Below are positions 53,944-63,412 of a stretch of 64,000 nucleotides of DNA, in pieces. The translations under genes were made by a program, and so were the position numbers. A model generated the notes under the pieces. It saw nothing but the letters and a program-made list of their open reading frames with translations. It searched no databases and was not told the DNA's origin. Position 1 is the stretch's first letter; every line of letters starts with the position of its first letter. Source of the stretch: Tupaia tana (taxonomy: Eukaryota; Chordata; Mammalia; Scandentia; Tupaiidae); assembly GCA_026018925.1 (NCBI GenBank), contig JAKSZU010000016.1, positions 31,152,877 through 31,216,876 on the forward strand. Direction: 5' to 3'.

Positions 53944-54199
53944 TCCAATTTTATTAATCTTTCAAAAGAAACCAACTTTGATTTGGATTTTTTTTTTATT
54001 TTATTGATTTCTCCTTTTATCATTATTATTTTCGATGTATCTTGATTTTTATAGATAATGCCTTTTCTAGTTTCTTCAAATAGATGCTTTAATTATTGGT
54101 TTTAACTTTTCATTCTTTACAACACAAGCATTAAACCTAAAAATTTCATCTTATACCCAGTTTAGCTATATTCCGCTAGTTTCAGTATGTTCTATTTTT

Positions 54200-54457
54200 T
54201 TTTTTTCTTTTTTTTGGAGAGGTTTTTGCTATAGGGCGCGTGCGCTCGCCAGACAGACAGAGAGAGATAGAAAGCAGGAAATCACCCCCCAGGGGGGACG
54301 GCCACGCCGCAATCCCTTCTCCTCCATTCTCCTCTCGGGATCCTGGGCACGCACGCACACGCACCCGGCGTGAGTTTAAGCCGCCGGGTCCGGGACTCGA
54401 ACCGCGGTCGACTACGTGGGAGTCCAGCGACATAGCCATTACACTAACTGCTGGTCC
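54200..54457 (-). mobile_element. SINE family A1, near-consensus copy
   Basis: TSD CAGTATGTTCTATTTTT (54183-54199; from 54458), perfect. On the minus strand boxes A and B are intact (TAGTGTAATGG, GGTTCGAGTCC) and most CpGs of the head survive (CCGGCGTGAG, CCGCCGGGTCCGGG), so it is among the youngest here. Confidence 0.97.
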
Positions 54458-54790
54458 CAGTATGTTCTATTTTTATGGTCATTCAGTTAAAAATATTTTT
54501 AAATTTATATTGTGTTATCTTTTGTGACAATTAATTACTTAAAAGTCTGTTGCTTATTTTTTTCTGTTATGATCAATCCACTATTAATCTCATCCAATAA
54601 ATTTAACTTCTTACAGTCTTTGTATAATTCTAGAATTCTTTTCTATTTTTTTATAATTTCTAAAACAGTTCGGAAATTATCTATCATATCACCTATTATA
54701 TTTTTTACTTTTGACTTATTAACAAATTCATCAGTTATTTTGAAGTTCTTGTCTATTAACCTCTGGGTTCTTTGTTGGCTCTTTTGATTA

Positions 54791-55778
54791 ATAGATACTA
54801 CTCTGGACCAAGTGTCGTGTTTCCGATTTTCCTCGTGACTACCTGTTTTTCACTTAACACTGGACTTTGTGTTTGACGTTTAGGTATTCTGCAAATTCTG
54901 TTATCTTCCTCTAAAGAGTGTTAAATGTTTCTGTAGCTGGAACTTGAATTACTGGTAGAGCACCCTGAACTTGAGAAATTGTGGTCTTAAGCTTCTTTAA
55001 GGCTAGTGTATTTCTGTTTTATTGTTATTCCAACAGAAAAGCCCTTTATCCTAGGACACAATTTTTACCCCCAGTGTGTGACCCTTTTGGGGTTTCAAAA
55101 AAAGTCAGAAGTATTTGCCAAGTAACTCTAATCTGGCAGGATTTATACTCTACTCTTTGATCCCCTATTCTATGGTGAGCAACACTCAAATCTTTGCTCA
55201 ACTTTTTCAGTTTTCCAGTTTTTTTTCTCCATTTCCAGGTGCTCTGAGAGTCACAAATTCAACTTTTTGAATCCTAAGGCCAAAATGATTACAGCTTTAT
55301 GTTTCATTTCTAATGTCCCTATGCCTCAATGACTAGAGCATACTCTCAGAGGAGAAATAATTGACAATTTATTCAAAAATTTACTTACTTTGGATTACAT
55401 ATATCCAGAAAGCTTTTCAAGGAAATTCAATAAAAGCATACAAGCTATACACATTTTATTTCTTTCTCTGGCAAAAGTTTATTTTACCTCCAATCTAAAG
55501 ACAACAATTTAATGCACTTTCATAGTGAAAATATTTTAATCAAAAATATAAAAGGAGTACACTATGGAAAGCAGAGATGACTTCAAAATCCCCAAGGTGT
55601 TCTATTGAATCGAAACGTTAATTTTAGCGTTTTTATAATAGAAACTTATCTAGGAATTATAAAGTCTATACATAAAATTGTTTTCAGTGGTATGTATTAA
55701 AATAGTTTTAAGGATAGTTCAGAACAATCAGAGAACTACTATTTTATCTTTCCATAGACTATTTTTATATGTTTGAGG
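54791..55778. other. Unassigned; left half probably LINE-derived
   Basis: 54791-55300 is T-rich and may continue the antisense L1. 55300-55778 is AT-rich and unassigned. No gene. Confidence 0.35.
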
Positions 55779-55818
55779 AAGTCCAGCAACATAGCCATTA
55801 CGTTAACTGCTGGTCCCA
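55779..55818 (-). mobile_element. SINE family A, 5' head stub only (about 40 bp)
   Basis: Antisense GAAGTCCAGCAACATAGCC to TAACTGCTGGTCCCAAG: the first ~37 nt of the family including box A, with no body and no tail. Confidence 0.85.
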
Positions 55819-56139
55819 AGAAAAAATTTTTTAAAAATCAACAAAGCAAGGCATAATGTGTCAATTTACTGTTTCAGACATTGCAGTTACCCCAAAGCAA
55901 TAGTTGTGTTTCCAGAAATATTTAGGTATCAGAGGAGACACATTGTAATTTTAAATTCACAAACATACTAGAAAATGAAAAGTGCCAGAAAGTACAAAGT
56001 CTTTAATGAGCTAAGAGGAGGAAAAGACTAGCATGGGTGATACATGATAAGGTTAAGGATGAGAGAATTTAAGGTTATGGAAAGTCAATTGTGAGTAAGA
56101 CCTTGAAAGGTATCGAGGACTTCTATTAAGAGTATGATG
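55819..56139. other. Unassigned AT-rich stretch
   Basis: Nothing recognised. Confidence 0.4.
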
Positions 56140-57215
56140 TGAAAAGCAGTGGTGAGCAGGGATATACTTGCCTTGTTCCTGGTTTTATGGGAAAGCTTTA
56201 AGTTCCTCACCATTAAGTATGCTATTAGCTGTAGGGTTACATAGATGTTATTTGTCAAGTTGAGGTGATTGTCCCTTTACTCCTAGTCTGCTGAGAGTTC
56301 TTTCATGAATCAATGCTGGGTTTTGTCAATTGCTTTTTCTACATTTACTGATATAATCATGGGACCTTTCTCCTATACCTCAATAATGTGATAGATTATA
56401 TTATTTAATTTTCAAATGTTTAGCCAGTCTTGCACACCTGGGATAAACCCCACTATGTTGTGGTGCTAATGTGCATTATACATGGTCAGATTCACTGTGC
56501 TGACATTTTATTCAGGATGATTGCATTTATGTTCATGAGAGAACTTAGTCTGTACTTTTTTTTTTTTTTTTTTTAGATTTTTGCTATAGGGCATGTTTAC
56601 TCACAGAAGAGACAGAGAGACAGACAGAAAGTGAGAAATCATCCCCTCCCCCCGGGGGGGAATGGACACTCCTCAATCCCTTCTTCTTCATTCTCCTCTC
56701 AAGATTTTGGGCACACATACACACAAACACACACCCAGTGTGAGTTTCAAACCTCTGGGTCTAGGACTTGAACTGTAGTCACCACGTGGGAGTCCAGCCC
56801 TTTAATAACTATGCCAACAGCTGGCACTATGTCTGTACTTTTCTTAAAATGCATATCTTTTTCTGGTTTGGGGATAACAGTAATCCTAGCCGCATAGAAT
56901 GAGTTAGGAGGTCCCTTTGCTTTACTTCCGGAAAACTGGAGAGGATTGTTTGTTTTTGTTTTCAATGTTTGGTGGTTTTCACCAGTGATTCTCTCTGGGT
57001 CTCGTGTTCAGCATCTTTTGATGAACTTATGTGATATCTGTACATCTTTCTTGAAATGTCTGTTAAAATCTTTTGCTCATTTGATTATTGAGTAATTTGT
57101 TTTCTTATTCCTGTATTTTTAATATTTTTATATATTACAAATCTAAGTCCTTTAGCAGAGACATGCTTTGCAAATAATTTTCCCCAGTTTGTGGCCTGTC
57201 TTTTCTTTTACCCAT
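56140..57215 (-). mobile_element. Antisense L1: ORF2 piece followed by a 3'UTR piece
   Basis: 56160-56990 is antisense ORF2 (CTTGCCTTGTTCCTGG, CAATGCTGGGTTTTGTC, CACACCTGGGATAAACCCCAC, GAATGAGTTAGGAGG). 57000-57215 jumps to antisense 3'UTR (GAAATGTCTGTTAAAATCTTTTGC, TTTGCAAATAATTTTCCCCAG). Two L1 pieces are thus joined out of order. Confidence 0.78.
56560..56830 (-). mobile_element. SINE family A, intermediate, splitting L1
   Basis: Perfect 12-bp TSD GTCTGTACTTTT at 56548-56559 and 56831-56842. The C/G palindrome is enlarged (CCTCCCCCCGGGGGGG). Confidence 0.93.
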
Positions 57216-57745
57216 CTTGGGTTCATTGACTGGAACTCCCGTAACAAAACACAGATTAACAAGGGAAAGTATATAAAATTATGTGATATAAGTGTTACAT
57301 GACTGGGATCTTTTGTAAGAAAATGAAAACTTGAGGAAGCAGTTAAACCTCAGTGTTTTTATGCTAGATTGGATGAAGAGAAGAGAGAGGGTTAAAGAAA
57401 TGACACCCAAAATTTTGAGCTAAGTGTAGTAAACTGGAGGAAATAGTACGGCCTGTTTGTTCAGATTTCTCTCAGAATATTTATGTCACTGAAGATTACG
57501 ATATTCCTTTCCTCTGGCATAGGGAAGGCCCTTCTCACATGAAAATCTTATGACCTGCTTCAGGGGAAGGGTGGAAAAGTCCATCCTACACCTACCATTT
57601 CACAAATGGATTCATTTTAAAGTATTTGATATGCCATATTTTGGGGTAGAATGCCTTGAATCTCATCAGTACTTGAATTTGGGATTCTTTTTTTTTTAAT
57701 ATAGGAGCTTTTAATTTTGATGAAGCTACAGTGATTAGGATACTA
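57216..57745. other. Possible old LTR, unassigned
   Basis: AACAAAACACAGATTAACAAGGG and GAAAACTTGAGGAAGCAGTTAAACC resemble LTR-type repeats I cannot name. No gene. Confidence 0.3.
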
Positions 57746-57752
57746 TGGTACT

Positions 57753-57872
57753 GGGACCAGCAGATGGCATAATGGTTATGTCATTGGACTCTTTCTGTCT
57801 CTCTGTCTCTCTCTGTCTTTCTGGTGAACACATGAGCCCTATAGTAAAAATCTCTCTTAAAAAGAAAAAAAA
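57753..57872 (+). mobile_element. SINE family A, large internal deletion
   Basis: The head runs to CATTGGACTC, then joins TTTCTGTCTCTCTG, so box B, the core and the palindrome are lost. GATACTATG / GATAGTATG flanks suggest the deletion is within one insertion. Confidence 0.9.
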
Positions 57873-57984
57873 AAGATAGTATGTTATTATATAAAGATAA
57901 ACAAATAGATCATTGAAACAAAATAGGTGGAATAGATCCACACATTTTTAATACTTTTTTAAAAAATATATAAATGTTAATATC

Positions 57985-58232
57985 GGGACCAGCAGATGGT
58001 GTAATGGTTACATCTCTGTACTCCCACATAGTTGACCATTGTTAGAGCCCTGGACACAGTGGCTTAAATTCATGCTGGTCACATATGTGTGCATGCTCAA
58101 TGTCCTGAGAAGAGAATGGAGGAGAAGGGATTAGGTTGTGGCCACCTCCGGGATGGTGATTTCTTGTTTTCTGTCTCTCTGTCTTTATCTTTCCAATGAG
58201 CGTACGTGCCCTATAGCAAAAATATCTCAAAA
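57985..58232 (+). mobile_element. SINE family A1, full length
   Basis: GGGACCAGCAGATGGTGTAATGG to ATAGCAAAAATATCTC. The C/G palindrome is lost (CACCTCCGGGATGG). Box B mutated (TTGTTAGAGCC). Confidence 0.9.
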
Positions 58233-58387
58233 AAAATGTTAGTAGCTTTTATTGTATATATTTAGCTATAAAATATGATGTTTTGACACAGAATGACCAC
58301 AGTCAAGCAAATTCATACATCTATACCTTCATACGCTACTTAAATTTTGTATTTCATTTTTGTATTTTAAAATAAATATTGTGTATT

Positions 58388-58640
58388 TTTTTGTTTGTTT
58401 TTGGAGAAGTTTTTGCTATACGGCACGTGTGCTCACCAGAAAGAGAGAGAAGGAAAGCGAGAAATCACCCCCCAGGAAGGATGGCCACATGGAATCCCCT
58501 CTCCTCCATTCTCCTCTCGAGATCTTGGGCATGCATGTACACATGCCCAGTGTGAATTTAAGCCACCAGATTCGGGACTCAAACTGTGGTCTACTACATG
58601 GGAGTCCAGTGACGTAGCCATTACACCAACTGCTGGTTCC
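58388..58640 (-). mobile_element. SINE family A1, full length
   Basis: TTTTTGGAGAAGTTTTTGCTATACGG to AACTGCTGGTTCC. Box B mutated (CGGGACTCAAACTG antisense). TSD not clear in the T-rich flank. Confidence 0.92.
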
Positions 58641-58878
58641 ACATTTTTAATTTCTTTAGAAGCTTCCATACTATATTTCATAGTGGCTACACAAATCTAC
58701 ATTCACCCTACAACAGTATACAAGGTTTCCTTCTCCATGCCCTCACCAGCATTATCCTTTGACTTTCTGCTTATAGCCATCCTAACAGATATGAGGGGTA
58801 TCTCATGATAGTTTTGATTGCACTTCCATGATTATTCGTGATGTTGAGCACCTTTTTATATATCTATTGGCCATTTTT

Positions 58879-59145
58879 TTTTTTTTTTTTTTGGAGAGGT
58901 TTTTGCTATAGGGCGCGTGCGCTCGCCAGACAGACAGGGAGAGACAGAGAGATAGAAAGCGAGAAATCACCCCCCAGGGGGGATGGTCACGCCGCAATCT
59001 CTTCTCCTCCATTCTCCTCTCGGGATATTGGGCACGCACGCACACGCGCCCGGCGTGAGTTGTAAGCCACCGGGTCCGAGACGCGAACCGCGGTCGACTA
59101 CGTGGGAGTCCAGCGACATAGCCATTACGCTAACTGCTGGTTCCC
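58879..59145 (-). mobile_element. SINE family A2, near-consensus copy
   Basis: Perfect 17-bp TSD ATCTATTGGCCATTTTT at 58862-58878 and 59146-59162. It is nearly identical by eye to the A2 copy at 46766, including GTTGTAAGCC and GACGCGAACCGCGG. Confidence 0.97.
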
Positions 59146-59373
59146 ATCTATTGGCCATTTTTATGTCTTCCTTGGAGAACTGTCTACTTAGGTCTTTTGC
59201 TCATCTTTTAATTGGGTTCTTTGACTTTTACTGTTGAGTCATGTGGATTCTTTATAAATTTTTAACAGTAATCCCTTATCATATGTATAGTTTGCAAATA
59301 TATTTTTCCATTTTGCAGGCTGTCATTTTATTTTGTTGATGGTTTCTTTTTGTGAATAATTTTTGTGTGTTTT

Positions 59374-59376
<3 letters not shown>

Positions 59377-59421
<45 letters not shown>
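59377..59421. repeat. (AT)n microsatellite
   Basis: More than 20 AT units inside the L1 3' region. Confidence 0.95.
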
Positions 59422-59424
<3 letters not shown>

Positions 59425-59699
59425 CCATTTATTTATTTTTGGTTTTGTCTCCTAAATTTTTGCTGTAATACTAAAAAAGTCATTGCCAAAGCCAATGTCT
59501 AGAAGCCTCTCCTACATTCTCTTCTAAGAGAGTTATAGTTTCAGGTCTTACACTTAGGACATTTATTCATTTGGGCATTTTTATGGATGATGTAGGAAAA
59601 AATTCGACTTTTCTTTTGCATGTGGGCGTCCAGTTTTCCTAGCACTATTTACTGAACGGGCTATCCTTTCCCTCATTGTTGGATCCTTTCTAATAAGGA

Positions 59700-59960
59700 T
59701 GGAGGCATGATTTAGTGAACAAAAGATAATCTTTTAAACAAATGGTCCTATGATAGTTAGATATCTACATGCAAAATATTGAACTCCTACCCATTCCATG
59801 TACTATATAAAAATTAACTTAAAATAAATCATTGGCCTAAAAATAAAGTCTAAAATTATAAAACTTCTAAGGAAATGGGAAAAATTTGCATGATGGTAGA
59901 AATTTTTCATTGACATGACACCAAAAGTATGACTATTAAAAAACCTAAATTTTACTTTTC
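59700..59960 (+). mobile_element. Sense L1 ORF2-end fragment, inverted relative to neighbour
   Basis: AACAAATGGTCCTATGATAG, ATCTACATGCAAAATATTGAAC, ACTATATAAAAATTAACTTAAAATAAATC and AAATTATAAAACTTCTAAGG are sense L1. It covers the same L1 part as antisense 59480-59698. Confidence 0.75.
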
Positions 59961-60720
59961 ACTGTTAAATACAATTCTATTTAGAAGGCCATACTTTACT
60001 TTAAAAAAGACTTAGCTAAAGTATCAGTATATTTTCTGTGTTTAGCAAAAGAAAGATAAAGGCACGATGGGATAGAAAAGAGACAAGGCAAAAGAAAGAG
60101 CGATTGATAGAGAAAGGGAGAGAGAGAAAGAGAAATTCTATGTATCCTACAATATATCTTCCTTTGGTAAAGTCTTAGGTAATATGATGGCTTATTTCCA
60201 AAAGTTGACTGATTATTATTCAATATCCTATGAGCAAATTGTTAAATTATTGGTAGATTGAAATCACTTGTGAATACGGCTCAGCCAGTGCTACAAGTCA
60301 GGGCATTTGATGAGACAGTATCAGCACTTTAGATACTTGTCCATAACAAGCAGAATGGATAAATAGACTATCATATTTTTATAAAGTAAAATGCTATGGA
60401 AGACTTAAGATTCATGAACTAGGGCTACTGGATAATTAATAATATCTCAAAAATATAGTTTCAAAAATAATATAATCAGGTATTACTTACATGAAATCTT
60501 AAAATATTTAAAAAAACTAAAATACATTCTGTCTGTATGATTTGGGTAACAGCATAAGAACATATGCAGTAATAACTATATACATAAATATATAATAAAT
60601 ATTATGAATATAAATAATATATATTATATATTCATATATATTTATATATATATAACTCAATAGCAATACCTAAGAGGTTTCAATGATGTTACCTAGGAAT
60701 TTCAATTGCATTTTTAATAT
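59961..60720. other. AT-rich stretch with AT palindromes
   Basis: 60578-60657 is made of ATAAT/ATATAT blocks with self-complementary segments, and a GAGAGAAAG tract lies at 60110-60135. No gene. Confidence 0.5.
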
Positions 60721-60736
60721 ATCTTTTACATTATTT

Positions 60737-61004
60737 TTCCTTTTTGTTTTTGGAGAGGTTTTTGCTATAGGGAGTGTGCGCTCGCCAGAGAGACAGAGAG
60801 ACAGAAAGCAAGAAATCACCCCCCAGGGGGGATGGCCATGCCGCAATCCCTTCTCCTCCATTCTCCTCTCAGGATCTTGGGCACGCACACACACACACTC
60901 CTGACGTGAGTTTAAGCCACTGGGTCCAGGACTCGAACCGCGGTTGACTACATGGGAGTCCAGCGACATAGCCATTACGCTAACTGCTGTTAGCCTAATG
61001 TCCC
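60737..61004 (-). mobile_element. SINE family A1 with fold-back 5' end
   Basis: Perfect 16-bp TSD ATCTTTTACATTATTT at 60721-60736 and 61005-61020. At the 5' end an extra 11-12 bp (GTTAGCCTAAT, 60989-60999) is the near-perfect inverse of the box A region (60974-60984). Confidence 0.95.
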
Positions 61005-61020
61005 ATCTTTTACATTATTT

Positions 61021-61420
61021 ACATTATTGAATGAAATAAGACAGGTAAGTATTTTAAAGCTGTAGGGGGGTATGTTCACAGATTTTAAAAATATTTCTTA
61101 ACATTTTTCTATTTCAAATATTGCACAATATAAATATAGAAAATAACATAATTTAAAATATTTAATATAAATCAGTTACCATACTCAAAGAATTAACTGA
61201 TAGTTAATTGTAAAAAAATATATTTATAATTATAAGTTTCATAATTATATGGTAAATTATGGAGTAGTAAAGATGGAAAAAATCTTGCAAGTTATTTAAC
61301 CAAATTTTTTTATCTATAAATGTTGAAACAAAATCACATAAAGGTAAATGAACATATCCAAAGACCAGTGTTCTACTCAGAAAAAGCACATACTATTTTG
61401 ATTAGTTTTTTATTTTTTTA
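61021..61420. other. AT-rich unassigned stretch
   Basis: Nothing recognised. Confidence 0.45.
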
Positions 61421-61425
61421 ATTTT

Positions 61426-61666
61426 TTTTTTAAACAGGTCTTTTGCTATAGGGTGCATGCGCTCTCCAGAGAGACAGAAAGTGAGGAATCACTCCCCAAG
61501 GGGGATGACCATGTTGTAATCCCTTCTCCTCCAGCCTCTTCTCGCTATTTTGGGCACACAAGCACACAAGCCCAGCATGAGATTTTAAGCCAACGGATCT
61601 GGACTTGAACCATGGTCGCCTACATGGGAACCCAGTGACATATCCATTAAGCCATCTGCTGGTCCC
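61426..61666 (-). mobile_element. SINE family A, intermediate
   Basis: TTTTTTTAAACAGGTCTTTTGCTATAGGG to ATCTGCTGGTCCC. Shortened CT-rich part. Confidence 0.9.
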
Positions 61667-61729
61667 TGATTCTTTAAAGAAAATAAAAATAATATGTAAA
61701 ATTTGACTCTGATTTCTATGAATTTTTTT

Positions 61730-61993
61730 TTTTTTTTAATTTTGGAGAGGTTTTTGCTAAAGGGCGTGTATGCTCACCAGAAAGAAGACAGAGACAGAGA
61801 GACAGAAAGTGAGAAATCACCCCGCAGGAGGGATGGCCACGCTGCAATCCCTTTTCCTCCATTCTCCTCTTGGGATCTTGGGCACGCACGCACACGTACC
61901 TTGTATGAGTTTAAGCCACCCGATCTGGGACTCAAACTGCTGTGGACTATGTGAGAGTCCAGTGACATAGCCATTACGCCAACTGCTGGTCCC
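61730..61993 (-). mobile_element. SINE family A1, full length
   Basis: TSD TATGAATTTTTT / CATGAATGTTTT (61718; 61994). Ends AACTGCTGGTCCC. Confidence 0.92.
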
Positions 61994-62005
61994 CATGAAT
62001 GTTTT

Positions 62006-62760
62006 ACAGGTAAATAAAATTAGTCCCATGTAGCAATTATTTCCAGGAGGGGAAGTTGGATTCGTAGAAGAAAACTGGTATAGGACACTAGGAGACTTTC
62101 ATTTCTCAAATCTTTTATAAACTACTTATGGTGATGGGTCATGTCTATTCTTTTCATAAAGAAAAGAAATTCGTTTTCTTAATTTGTTGAAATTAGTTGA
62201 AAATGCAATTTAGGTAATATGTTGAGAAATTGTTGAATCAATTTACCAAACCAAAAAACATGAAAATGTTTGCAGCAGAGAGAGACTTAGAACTCTGTTT
62301 TCTGAATCCAGTTCAGTTTATTCCTGATTATCAGCCTTATGCAGTCTTGGCTATAAATTCATTTCTCTCTTTATGATTGAATAGTTATGCAGTAGCACTG
62401 CTGAAATACGGATGACATGACACTGTAAATGATCAACTGGAAAATAATGCAGGCTTATTCAATATTACTATGCCCCTTTCAACTATGTAGTTCCTTGTAA
62501 ATGAGTCATGTATGTTCCTTCACTGAGAGATCTCAACACCTTTTGTCACTTTGAAAATTACTTTTAAAAGAGGTGGTAGGCACTTACTAAGAAGTTACCC
62601 TTCAACTCTCAGTCGCATTTCATTGAGAATTTCTTGTATCCTGTGGTGCGAGAATATAACATTACAAATTGAGTGTGTGAGCCAGTAAACTTTTCACAGA
62701 CTAATGAATAAACATGGGATCTGGACTGCAATGAACTGGGAATAAGATATTGTTTGAGAT
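62006..62760. other. Repeat-poor stretch
   Basis: No gene or repeat recognised. Confidence 0.45.
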
Positions 62761-62763
62761 GAG

Positions 62764-62765
<2 letters not shown>

Positions 62766-62820
<55 letters not shown>
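62766..62820. repeat. (AT)n microsatellite
   Basis: About 26 AT units, uninterrupted. Confidence 0.95.
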
Positions 62821-62822
<2 letters not shown>

Positions 62823-62868
62823 TTATTATGTCACTAACAACCTTATAGTTTTCTTTACCAGAAGTATA

Positions 62869-63122
62869 TATAAATATATATTTAAAGATTTCTGTCATAG
62901 GGTCAGTGTGTTTGCCAGATAGACAGAGACAGAAAATGAGAACTCCTCACCCCCTGGGGGACTCGCTGCACCACTATCACTTTTCCTCTATTATCCTCTG
63001 AGGATTTGGAATATGCATGCACACATACCTGTAGAGTTTTAAGCCACCAGGTCCGGGATTTGAAATACGGTCGACCACTTGGGGATCCGGCACCTTAACC
63101 ACTAGGCCACCTGTCGGCCCCA
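62869..63122 (-). mobile_element. SINE family A, old/intermediate
   Basis: TSD ACCAGAAGTAT (62858-62868) and ACCAGGAGTAT (63123-63133). The 5' end reads GCCACCTGTCGGCCCC, the old head type. It has an AT tail instead of poly(T). Confidence 0.9.
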
Positions 63123-63166
63123 ACCAGGAGTATTCTAAGCAATCTCCAATACCATAAAATAAATTA

Positions 63167-63412
63167 GGGGCTAGCCCTGTAGCTCAGTGGTTAAGCACTG
63201 TGCACTGGAAGCTGGATCCCATGTGACTACAGTTTGAATCCCAGGCCCAGTGACTTGAAAAACACATGAAGCATGTATGCATGTGTTTCTAAAATTCTGA
63301 CAGGATAGAGAAAGGAAGAAAGAAGATTGCGCCATGACTATGTTCCATTAGGGAGTTCTTTCTTTTTCTCTCTGGAGAGTATATGTACTCTCTGACAATT
63401 AAAAGAGAAAGA
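63167..63412 (+). mobile_element. SINE family A, oldest layer, best tRNA-like head
   Basis: GGGGCTAGCCCTGTAGCTCAGTGGTTAAGC has a canonical-looking box A (TAGCTCAGTGG), closer to a real tRNA than the young copies. Box B is GTTTGAATCCC. End is TCTCTGACAATTAAAAGAG. Confidence 0.82.

Larger units (their letters stand above)
52900..54790 (-). mobile_element. Antisense L1 ORF2 fragment, copy B
   Basis: GAGAGTTCACCAGTTGATCCATTTGGGG, CAATTTTATTAATCTTTCAAAAGAAACC and GTATGTTCTATTTTT are antisense ORF2 moving toward its 5' part. Three SINEs interrupt it (53215, 53693, 54200). Confidence 0.75.
58240..59698 (-). mobile_element. Antisense L1 3' region, split by two SINEs
   Basis: TATGATGTTTTGACACAG, CCTCACCAGCATTATCC, GATTGCACTTCCATGATTATTCGTGATGTTGAGC, GTCTACTTAGGTCTTTTGCTC, CATTGCCAAAGCCAATGTC and CAGTTTTCCTAGCACTATTTA are antisense L1 3'UTR to late ORF2 in order. 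SINEs at 58388 and 58879. Confidence 0.82.

Noticed and set aside
63167-63240. Genuine tRNA gene at the SINE head
   Set aside because: Box A looks good, but there is no closing acceptor stem or proper anticodon arm, and the SINE body continues.
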